Shown: positions 1-5,925 of the stretch, piece after piece
How positions within the stretch are numbered: position 1 is the first letter of the stretch
Layout of the letters: every line of letters starts with the position of its first letter
DNA from: Clostridiales bacterium
GTDB lineage: Bacteria > Bacillota > Clostridia > Oscillospirales > Oscillospiraceae
Length of the DNA stretch: 6,762 nucleotides
NCBI GenBank assembly: GCA_003525905.1
Contig: DQIA01000012.1
Coordinates: 1-6,762 of the forward strand
Direction: 5' to 3'
Translations under genes and position numbers: made by a program
Notes under the pieces: model-generated
Database searches by the model: none
Seen by the model: the letters and a program-made list of their open reading frames with translations, nothing else
Told to the model about the DNA's origin: nothing

Positions 1-1069
1 GCGCGTCGTAGTTGTAGCCGATCTTCGTGCCGACGGCCGTGTTCAGCGTGGTCAGGCTGCCGTCTGACGCGTCGTAGGCATACGACTCGCGGTAGCTCGT
101 CCCGCCGAGCGTCCATCCCTGCGCGGACAGGCGGTTCGCGGCGTCGTAAAGCTGCTCCGTGCGCTGCGTGACGGTATTCCCGTCGCGCTGCTGGCTGCGG
201 ATGAGGCGGCCGAGGGAGTCGTACTCGAAGCGGTACGTCGCCGTCGGGGCAGCGTTGCCCTCGCCGTAGTCCAGCTCGGCAAGGGAACCCTCTGCATTGT
301 AACGGTAATTCACATACCTGCCGCCAGAATACACCATCCGCGTCACTCTGTCAAGCCTGTCGTAGGTATATTCGACGACGGTCCCGTTGCCATATGTCGT
401 GGAATCCAAAAGGCCGTTGTTCGCGGCGTAAACATTCTCCATCAGCACCCACGGCGTGCTGACATCCGGACTGCTCACGCCGATGCTCGTCGCCTGGCCC
501 CACTGGTTATAGCCGAAGGAGTAAATTTGATGCTGCGCGGCTCCGCTCCGGTAGGTCTTGCGGTCGAGGGTGGCAAGGCGGCCGTTTTCGTAGCCGTAGT
601 CGATGGCGGCGACGCCGGGGCGGTAGACCATGGCCGTCCGGCGGCTGTTGGCGTCGTAGGTATAGTTCGTCTCGCGGCCGAGGGCGTCCGTCGTCAAAAT
701 AAGCTGCTCTGCCAGCGAGTTGTAGCCGTAAGACGTCGTATTGCCGTTGACGTCCGTCACGCTCTGCATGTGGTTGCGGTCCGGCGTCGCGACGGCGCTG
801 CTCTCGAGGTACTTCTGCTCGTTTTTGTCCGTCGAGGTCAGCTTGGAGCCGGTGACGTTTCCCGCCTCGTTATAGGTCGTGGTGCTCTTGATCCCGGCGA
901 CCGAAGCGGAGGTGACGTCGTGGGCAGCATTATAGGTATAGGTGTACTTTGCGCCGTTTGCGGCCGTGTAAGAGGTCAGGTCCGTGCCGGTATATCCGGC
1001 CTTTTCCGTGCCCGTGCCGGTCTGCGTGGCGGCCGTGACGTTGCCGTCGGCGTTATAGGAGTAGGTCTG
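1..1069 (-). repeat. YD-repeat tract of RHS-B (residues about 1270-1625)
   Basis: Degenerate repeats of about 20 residues built on Y-x-Y-D/N-x-x-G-R/N fill this stretch. Examples are YSYNADGNVT, TNYTYDANSRR, YRYNAEGSL, YRFEYDSLGRL and YNYDA, the last at the left edge. In this family such repeats form the wall of a hollow beta-cage that encloses the C-terminal toxin. The tract is still running at the edge, so the conserved core and the tip should follow on the far side. The DNA repeats have diverged too far to count as simple direct repeats. Confidence 0.9.
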
Positions 1070-4000
1070 CACCGGCTCCTGCCGCAGGGAGAGGTTATCG
1101 AACCGGGCCGTGCCGGAATTGTGGTCGAACGCGCAGTAGACAATGATCCGCCGGATCGTTTTGCCGCTCTCCTTCGGCACGATGGTCCCCACGGCGCACT
1201 GCCAGTCGGCGGTGGCCCAGCTGAACGGGACGCTCTGCCGCTCGGGCTTTTCCACGCCCACATAGAAGATCTCCGCGATCAGGCCGAAGTAGCGCGTGCC
1301 GCTGCCAAACTCCAAAGCGGCGTTCGGGGCGGCGTAGTCCGCCTGCGCCCAGCCGGAGAGCAGGAACGTCGTGTCCGAGGAGCAGTTCAGCGCGACGGGC
1401 TGGCTGACATGGAGGATGCCATTGTAGCTGCCCTGCATGGTCATGGCCTTCGCGCCGAATCTGGTATCCGCAGCCGCCGCCGAGCCGCCCTGCAGGTTCC
1501 AGCCCGCATCGCCGAATTCGAACGAGGCGTTCTGCAGGAGGTTATAGGTGGAGGCGGCCTCCGCCTGCTCCAGCTGGAGATCGTCGAGGTAGGCCGTGCC
1601 CGTGCAGCCGCTCATGCGGAAGGCGAGGCGGCAGGACGCCGCCGGGGCCGTGAACGTGGCGGTCACGCGCTGCCAGCCGTTTTCGATGGCGGAGGACGGG
1701 CGGGCATCCGTCAGCAGGACGGTCTGCTCCGCGCCTCCGCCCTGCACGACGGCCTCCAGCCGCGCGCCGCTGGTCCAGCGCAGGTGGGAGCTGGCGGAGA
1801 AGTAGCCCGAGAGGGTGTAGGTCTCCCCGGCGGTGAGCGTTACGGGGCGGGAGATGGCGGCTGCGTCGCCGCTGCCTGCGCCGTCCGGGAGGTAGAGATT
1901 CAGGCCGCCCGTGCCGTGACGGCGGTTTTCGTCGTTCGTGATCGTCGTGCGGGCCGCTGCGGAGCCGCTGCCGGTCGAGGCGTTCGTCCAGCCGTCCTCC
2001 GATTCCAGCCCGCCGTCCCGCAGGAGGTTTTCCGCCGTCATGCCCGTCGAGCCGACGCTCGTCAGGCGGTTATTCTGCTTGCTGCGCTCCGCGGTGTCCG
2101 TATAGGAAGCGGCGGAGCTGCCGAGGATGCGCGTGATATCCGTATTGGTGGTATAGGTGGAGACGGTGCGGCCCCAGTTGTCGAAGACGACCTCAAGGCG
2201 GATGTCGTCCTCCGTTTCCGCCTGCCGGTCCGCGCCGAACGCGCGGTAGCTCGAGCGGTTTTTGCCGTTCCAGCACTTGACCGTGTCGCCGAGCACATGC
2301 GTTCCGCCGTCGAGGGTGAATTCATAGAACTGGTCAATGGTGCCGTCCGTGTGGTAGGTATACCAGATGCCGTAGTTGGCCTCGCCGTCGTGCGCGCCGT
2401 TCAGGCCGGTCGTATCGTAGGTATAGTTCAGCTTTGTGCCGTCCGGGCAGAGGAGGTAATCGAGCTGGCGGACGCCCGCGGTGTTGTCGTAATGGAACTT
2501 TGTCTCCTTCCCGGCCTCGTCGCCGACGCGGAGAAGCCTGCCATCCGCGTCGTAGATCAGCTTGGCGAGGCATTCGGACGAAGCGTCCTTGTTCTGGCGG
2601 CAGATGCTGGTCAGGCGGTTAAAGACCTCGTTTGTCGGGCGCCAGCTTTTGCCGTCCGGGGTGTCGAAGTTGATGCCGTTATAACAATAATAAATGCCGT
2701 TGCCGTAGGCGTCCTTTGTATAGGTCAGGATGCCGTCGCGGAAGAAGGTCTCGTTTCCGTTGTCGTCCGTTATGGTGAAGTTCGTGTGGCCGGTGTCGCT
2801 GTCCGGGTTCGCCTGGCACGTCATCTTCAGGCCGAGGCCGTCCTCGTCCCGGAAGACGCCGTCCGTTTCGGCTCCGCCGCCTCCCTCCTTGGAGAAATAG
2901 TGCTGCGTGCCGTCGGCATCCGTGTAGACCCAGTAGAGGGTCTGCGCGTCGTCCGAGCCGATGCGGACGGACTGGACGCATTGCTGCGCGGAGAGCTTCC
3001 AGCCGGAGCCGAGCAGCATATTGCGGTAGTCGCGCGTATAGTCGGGCGGCTCGTTGGGGTTTTTCTTCTGCTGCACACCGAAGGACTCCCGGCTGAGGCC
3101 GGAGTTGTACACGAGCGACAGCCCGAAGGGCATCACGCTGCTATCCGACGAGAGCAGCGGCACGACGAAGGTCAGGCGCTGCATGTGGTCGGAGATATAG
3201 CCGGTGCCGGCGCGGCCCGCACTCTGGGTCTGGTAGGTGTAGTAGCTCTCCAGGCCGAAGTCGTTGCGGTAGGTCACCGTGAGATACGACGCACCCGTCT
3301 GGAACGAGGAGACGATGCGCTTGCTCGCGCTGCAGTCCGAGCGCAGCAGGATCGCATGGCATTTCCCGCCGCTGTACCAGCTGCGGGCCGCGCGGGTGAT
3401 ATCCAGCGAGCGGTAGCCGTTCGTACTGGTCAGGCGGATGAAATCCTCCGTCGCGGTTTTATAATGATTCGTTCCGTTTGCATAAATTTTATTCCACGTC
3501 AGGGTCCTGATCCAGTCGCTGTACTTCTGGCTCCCCGTCTTGTCAATTGTCATCTGGTGGGCGTACAAGTACTGGAAGGTGGAAGAGGAGTCGTTGCTGA
3601 AGCCGGACTGCAGGGCATGGATGGCAGCCGCCGTGACCATGCTGCCGGAGGGCAGCGTGGGAAGCTCGTCGACCGCCGCGATGGCCTGATATTCGCCGCT
3701 GCCGATGCTGGTGTAGCCGACCTGCACTGGGCTTGCGGGGTAGCTGTAGTTCGGCCTACCGGAGAAGACATAGGCCCACGAGAGGGAGCCGGACTGCGAA
3801 ATCTTGACGATCGTCGGGTCGATGGCGACCGGGAACTGCGCCTCTTCCTCGATCCACGCGGCGTCCGCGTCGACGAGCAGGCGGTAGCTGCCGCGGTCCA
3901 GCTCCTCGAGGCTGTAGCGCACGGCGTCGGAGTACGCCCCCTCGGCGTCGAGCATGTAGGGTGCAGGGATCGCGTAAACGGGCGATCCGGCCTCATCGAG

Positions 4001-4876
4001 CAGGAGGACAGAGCCGTCTTCCTGCATTTCTGCGGTCAGATCGCCCGTTTGCAGCACGAAAGAAAAGAGATAGCTGGCCTGCGCCTTGTTGAGCAGGATC
4101 GTCTCTTTGATCGTTTCGCCGTAGAGCGTGTATGCGAGATCAACGCCATCGTAAACGTCCGGGTAAAGCAGCGAGGAGCTGAGCTTTTCCGGGACAAACG
4201 GGTCATCTGAGCGCAGAGAAAAAGGCTCCTGCACAACGGCCTCTGCCGCGTGGTAGGAGCGCGCCGGACCGGCAGGCTCCAGCTCGGCTGCCGCCCCGGT
4301 TTCAACCATCATTTCAGCAGCAGGTTCCTCTTCCGACGCCGCCGTTTCGGTCTCTTCTGCCGGTTCTTCCGCTGTTTCTTCTGTCACCTCAGGAAGAGCG
4401 ACAGCCTCCGTCGGCTCCGGAGCTGCCAGTGTTGCATCGTGACTGGGCAGGGCGTCCGGATCGCCGTCCAGGAAGAGCTGCACCCGGTGCTCGTCCGCGC
4501 CCGCCGTGAAGACGGCATCTCCGTTCAGGCTGGCTGCGAAGGCGACGCTTCCGTCCTCCACCGCGTAGGTCTGCCCGACCGGCTCGAGCGTGTTGTCGAT
4601 GTCCTGCCACTGGCCGTCCGCATCCCGATGGTGGACCGGCACGTCATACTGCACCGCGACATAGCTTCCGTCCCCCATACGGAAGTGCTTGACGCGCTCG
4701 CCGCGCAGCGAGGCCTCTTCGAACGCGACCTCAGCCGGCTCCTCGACCGTCCCCTCGACGGTATGCTCCAAATCTTCGGAAGGAGAAACCGCAGACCCCA
4801 CCGCAGGCAGCAGCTCGACGCAGAGCACCACCGCCAGCAGGAGAGAAAGCAGCCGGGTCCAAAGGCTCTTTTTCAT
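1..4876 (-). CDS. Secreted RHS/YD-repeat polymorphic toxin protein (RHS-B), C-terminus beyond the window
   Basis: I read every codon from the ATG at 4876-4874 to the left edge: 1,625 codons, no stop and no frameshift. The start follows a GAGGAG ribosome binding site nine bases upstream. Residues 1-30 are a Sec signal peptide (MKKSLWTR, then a leucine/valine core), with no lipobox. Residues 63-95 (KHFRMGDG to DIDNTL) match a segment I know from Firmicutes RHS proteins. Residues 153-210 are an acidic Glu/Ala/Thr linker. Residues 238-355 run from YPDVYDGVDL to FPVAIDPT. Residues 360-515 resemble a DNRLRE domain. At 536-568 lies YRNDFGLESYYTYQ with GRAGTGY. YD repeats (such as YDADGRL at 775) are interrupted by two beta-sandwich-like modules at 950-1267 and resume to 1625. 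The family makes a shell around a C-terminal toxin. That tip is not visible, so the toxic activity is unknown. The gene begins 28 bases after the barstar gene and is probably co-transcribed with it. Confidence 0.95.
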   Translation of the reverse strand, partial: MKKSLWTRLLSLLLAVVLCVELLPAVGSAVSPSEDLEHTVEGTVEEPAEVAFEEASLRGERVKHFRMGDGSYVAVQYDVPVHHRDADGQWQDIDNTLEPVGQTYAVEDGSVAFAASLNGDAVFTAGADEHRVQLFLDGDPDALPSHDATLAAPEPTEAVALPEVTEETAEEPAEETETAASEEEPAAEMMVETGAAAELEPAGPARSYHAAEAVVQEPFSLRSDDPFVPEKLSSSLLYPDVYDGVDLAYTLYGETIKETILLNKAQASYLFSFVLQTGDLTAEMQEDGSVLLLDEAGSPVYAIPAPYMLDAEGAYSDAVRYSLEELDRGSYRLLVDADAAWIEEEAQFPVAIDPTIVKISQSGSLSWAYVFSGRPNYSYPASPVQVGYTSIGSGEYQAIAAVDELPTLPSGSMVTAAAIHALQSGFSNDSSSTFQYLYAHQMTIDKTGSQKYSDWIRTLTWNKIYANGTNHYKTATEDFIRLTSTNGYRSLDITRAARSWYSGGKCHAILLRSDCSASKRIVSSFQTGASYLTVTYRNDFGLESYYTYQTQSAGRAGTGYISDHMQRLTFVVPLLSSDSSVMPFGLSLVYNSGLSRESFGVQQKKNPNEPPDYTRDYRNMLLGSGWKLSAQQCVQSVRIGSDDAQTLYWVYTDADGTQHYFSKEGGGGAETDGVFRDEDGLGLKMTCQANPDSDTGHTNFTITDDNGNETFFRDGILTYTKDAYGNGIYYCYNGINFDTPDGKSWRPTNEVFNRLTSICRQNKDASSECLAKLIYDADGRLLRVGDEAGKETKFHYDNTAGVRQLDYLLCPDGTKLNYTYDTTGLNGAHDGEANYGIWYTYHTDGTIDQFYEFTLDGGTHVLGDTVKCWNGKNRSSYRAFGADRQAETEDDIRLEVVFDNWGRTVSTYTTNTDITRILGSSAASYTDTAERSKQNNRLTSVGSTGMTAENLLRDGGLESEDGWTNASTGSGSAAARTTITNDENRRHGTGGLNLYLPDGAGSGDAAAISRPVTLTAGETYTLSGYFSASSHLRWTSGARLEAVVQGGGAEQTVLLTDARPSSAIENGWQRVTATFTAPAASCRLAFRMSGCTGTAYLDDLQLEQAEAASTYNLLQNASFEFGDAGWNLQGGSAAAADTRFGAKAMTMQGSYNGILHVSQPVALNCSSDTTFLLSGWAQADYAAPNAALEFGSGTRYFGLIAEIFYVGVEKPERQSVPFSWATADWQCAVGTIVPKESGKTIRRIIVYCAFDHNSGTARFDNLSLRQEPVQTYSYNADGNVTAATQTGTGTEKAGYTGTDLTSYTAANGAKYTYTYNAAHDVTSASVAGIKSTTTYNEAGNVTGSKLTSTDKNEQKYLESSAVATPDRNHMQSVTDVNGNTTSYGYNSLAEQLILTTDALGRETNYTYDANSRRTAMVYRPGVAAIDYGYENGRLATLDRKTYRSGAAQHQIYSFGYNQWGQATSIGVSSPDVSTPWVLMENVYAANNGLLDSTTYGNGTVVEYTYDRLDRVTRMVYSGGRYVNYRYNAEGSLAELDYGEGNAAPTATYRFEYDSLGRLIRSQQRDGNTVTQRTEQLYDAANRLSAQGWTLGGTSYRESYAYDASDGSLTTLNTAVGTKIGYNYDA
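1076..2029 (-). other. Two tandem carbohydrate-binding-like beta-sandwich modules inside RHS-B (residues 950-1267)
   Basis: Two successive units share the same layout. Unit 1 opens with NLLRDGGLESEDGW (residue 950) and closes with YLDDLQLEQ (1096-1104). Unit 2 opens with NLLQNASFEFGDAGW (1112) and closes with FDNLSLRQE (1259-1267). The N-L-L-x-N-x-x-F-E-x-G-x-x-G-W opening and the D-N/D-L-x-L closing strand are typical of galactose-binding-like or CBM_4_9-type jelly rolls. Between them, unit 1 has the phrase LTAGETYTLSGYFSA, also common in such modules. They split the YD-repeat region in two. A role in binding glycans of the cell wall or of a target cell is inference. No ligand residues can be assigned. 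Confidence 0.72.
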
Positions 4877-4884
4877 AATCGTGA

Positions 4885-4894
4885 TCTCCTCTCT
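4885..4894 (-). promoter_or_regulatory. Ribosome binding site of RHS-B
   Basis: Read on the minus strand the site is AGAGAGGAGA, with the GAGGAG core ending nine bases before the ATG. It lies in the 28-base gap after the barstar stop codon. This fixes the RHS-B start, and the signal peptide directly after that ATG supports the choice. Confidence 0.85.
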
Positions 4895-4904
4895 TTCTGT
4901 GTCA

Positions 4905-5294
4905 TCATTCAAACAGATTCAGTACGCAGTCAAACGGGATCTGCCTTTCCCGCCAGAAGGACGCGGCGGCCGCGATAGAGCGCTGCAGGGCATTCACATG
5001 GGCCATGTGGTCCTCCTCCTGCGTGAACAGCTTTTCCGGCTGGCTTATGATCCACAGCAGCTGCGAAAAGGACAGCCATTCCAGGTCGCGGAAGCATGCG
5101 TCCAGCGACTCCCAGCTCCAGGAGAAGGTGTAAGGGAATCGGAATGCACTCGAAACCTCCTGAAAAAAGCCCGTCAGCGTCCGCGAGAATTCCCCGCGGA
5201 CGTACCCGACATATGCCCCGCGGTGTTCCGCGCAGAGCATCATCTCGTACAGCATGCGCTTCGTCTGATGGGTGGCCCGAAAAGGTGCATCCAT
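4905..5294 (-). CDS. Barstar-family immunity protein (barnase-inhibitor fold)
   Basis: The product has 129 residues. Barstar binds and blocks the secreted RNase barnase in the cytoplasm, and relatives often serve as immunity proteins in polymorphic toxin loci. Residues 43-74 carry the family pattern: FFQEVSSAFRFP, an aromatic stretch, W61-E62, C67 and DLEWL. Aligned by eye from P54 (barstar P27), barstar Asp35 becomes Glu62, Asp39 becomes Ala66 (with an Asp one position earlier), Cys40 stays Cys67 and Tyr29 becomes Thr56. The N-terminus has roughly 25 residues beyond the 90-residue barstar. There is no signal peptide or membrane segment. The ATG has an AGGAG site nine bases upstream. The gene lies between the membrane protein and RHS-B, and its codon use matches RHS-B. 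Family membership is well supported, but the cognate toxin is unknown. It could be an orphan immunity gene or could protect against the unseen RHS-B tip. Confidence 0.85.
   Translation of the reverse strand: MDAPFRATHQTKRMLYEMMLCAEHRGAYVGYVRGEFSRTLTGFFQEVSSAFRFPYTFSWSWESLDACFRDLEWLSFSQLLWIISQPEKLFTQEEDHMAHVNALQRSIAAAASFWRERQIPFDCVLNLFE
5178..5202. repeat. GC-rich 8-bp inverted repeat inside the barstar gene
   Basis: CGTCCGCG at 5178-5185 and CGCGGACG at 5195-5202 are perfect reverse complements around a nine-base loop. On the mRNA this would be a stable hairpin in the coding region (residues about 31-39). In GC-rich DNA it may be chance. No function is claimed. Confidence 0.5.
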
Positions 5295-5302
5295 ATGTCG
5301 TT

Positions 5303-5309
5303 TCTCCTC
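5303..5309 (-). promoter_or_regulatory. Ribosome binding site of the barstar gene
   Basis: The minus strand reads GAGGAGA here, with AGGAG (5304-5308) nine bases before the ATG at 5294-5292. The gene therefore has its own strong initiation signal and need not depend on translation of the gene before it. Confidence 0.8.
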
Positions 5310-5327
5310 TCGTCTTCGGTTTGGGTG

Positions 5328-5364
5328 GCCCTGCTAAAGGCGAAAGTTTCATCTTTAGCAGGGC
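5328..5364. repeat. Perfect 12-bp inverted repeat with 13-base loop between the two immunity-type genes
   Basis: GCCCTGCTAAAG at 5328-5339 pairs exactly with CTTTAGCAGGGC at 5353-5364. The loop holds a second small palindrome, GAAAGTTTC. The structure ends 33 bases before the barstar start codon and sits in the only sizeable gap of the window (5295-5418). No T-run follows it on either strand, so it is not a standard intrinsic terminator. It could be an mRNA-stabilising or attenuating hairpin at the head of the barstar/RHS-B transcript, a protein-binding site, or a mark of past cassette exchange. The sequence alone does not decide. Confidence 0.7.
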
Positions 5365-5418
5365 GATGTCCGTAAATGTGCGCACTAATCTTGTGAAACA
5401 ATAATTACTGAATTTGGA

Positions 5419-5910
5419 TTATGGGTGCCGCCGCACGACGAGGCTCAGATATAGCAGAATCACTGCGGCCGCAATTACCCAGCCTATAAGTGCACGAATC
5501 CACCACGATCTTTCGCTTTTCCTGTCGTTTCGCTGCTGTAGCTGCTTGGCCTCCGGCCCTTCCGGAAAAGTTTGCCATTTCCCGAAAGCTAAATATGCAT
5601 TCAATATGAACTTGAAAATAACAACAAGAATGGCGAAACCCATAACGATAAGCAGGTATACCCGTCCAGCTGTTTCAGATGTCGCATTGATCATCAGCAA
5701 GTATGCCGCTATCAGGTATGGCACATTCGCTGGGCCTGCAACTGCGCGTCGCAATAGCTGCCAATATTTCGGCGGGCAAATCAGCTCACCACAGATCGCG
5801 CAGCGGCCATACCATACATCTTCCAGGAAATTGTCCTCTCCGCGCCAAAAGCGTGTTTTTGCACTGGGAATGCTGCCATCCTTCGAGGCAGGAATGTGAC
5901 GATGTTCCAT
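5419..5910 (-). CDS. Three-segment membrane protein, candidate immunity protein for the RHS-A tip
   Basis: I do not recognise a named family. The 163-residue product has a polar N-terminus with a cysteine cluster (C37, C40, C45 in RCAICGELIC), which might bind a metal, though a full four-ligand zinc site is not visible. Hydrophobic segments follow at about 62-76, 84-109 and 137-159. Between the last two is a charged loop (EAKQLQQRNDRKSER), and the protein ends in RRHP. There is no cleavable signal peptide. The ATG lies 15 bases after the RHS-A stop and behind a strong GGAGG site, so the two genes are surely co-transcribed and probably translationally coupled. Genes directly after RHS tips usually encode the cognate immunity protein, and a membrane protein suits a membrane-acting toxin; this is inference. 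It uses TTA/CTA four times in 163 codons, like the RHS-A tip and unlike the barstar gene and RHS-B. Confidence 0.88.
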   Translation of the reverse strand: MEHRHIPASKDGSIPSAKTRFWRGEDNFLEDVWYGRCAICGELICPPKYWQLLRRAVAGPANVPYLIAAYLLMINATSETAGRVYLLIVMGFAILVVIFKFILNAYLAFGKWQTFPEGPEAKQLQQRNDRKSERSWWIRALIGWVIAAAVILLYLSLVVRRHP

Positions 5911-5916
5911 GCTTTT

Positions 5917-5925
5917 CTCCTCCCC
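5917..5925 (-). promoter_or_regulatory. Ribosome binding site of the membrane-protein gene, abutting the RHS-A stop
   Basis: The minus strand reads GGGGAGGAG immediately after the TGA stop of RHS-A (5928-5926). The GGAGG core is eight bases from the ATG at 5910-5908. Ribosomes finishing RHS-A would end on top of this site, which suggests coupled synthesis of toxin and immunity protein. Confidence 0.85.

Noticed and set aside
527..4210. Plus-strand open frame of 1,227 codons
   Set aside because: It is codon-aligned antisense to RHS-B. Its product is a Val/Arg/Ala-rich string with no domain pattern, and the minus strand gives clear RHS sequence throughout.
4250..4978. Plus-strand open frame of 242 codons over the RHS-B N-terminus
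   Set aside because: It is in the same antisense register as the frame at 527-4210, and it covers the true signal peptide and acidic linker. The product is Phe/Arg-rich with no family resemblance.
5328..5364. The 12-bp stem-loop as a Rho-independent terminator
   Set aside because: Neither strand has a run of T after the stem, so the standard signal is incomplete. It is listed as an inverted repeat only.
4689..5375. Plus-strand open frame of 228 codons across the barstar gene
   Set aside because: It is antisense to the barstar gene and exists because that gene lacks TTA, CTA and TCA codons. No ribosome binding site or domain supports it.
4930..5385. Minus-strand frame of 151 codons starting upstream of the barstar gene
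   Set aside because: It overlaps the barstar gene in another frame, starts beyond the stem-loop without a good ribosome binding site, and its product has no recognisable pattern.
5418..5423. CATAAT on the minus strand as a -10 box for the barstar/RHS-B transcript
   Set aside because: It overlaps the stop codon of the membrane-protein gene, and no TTGACA-like element lies at 16-18 bases. This is too weak to call a promoter.
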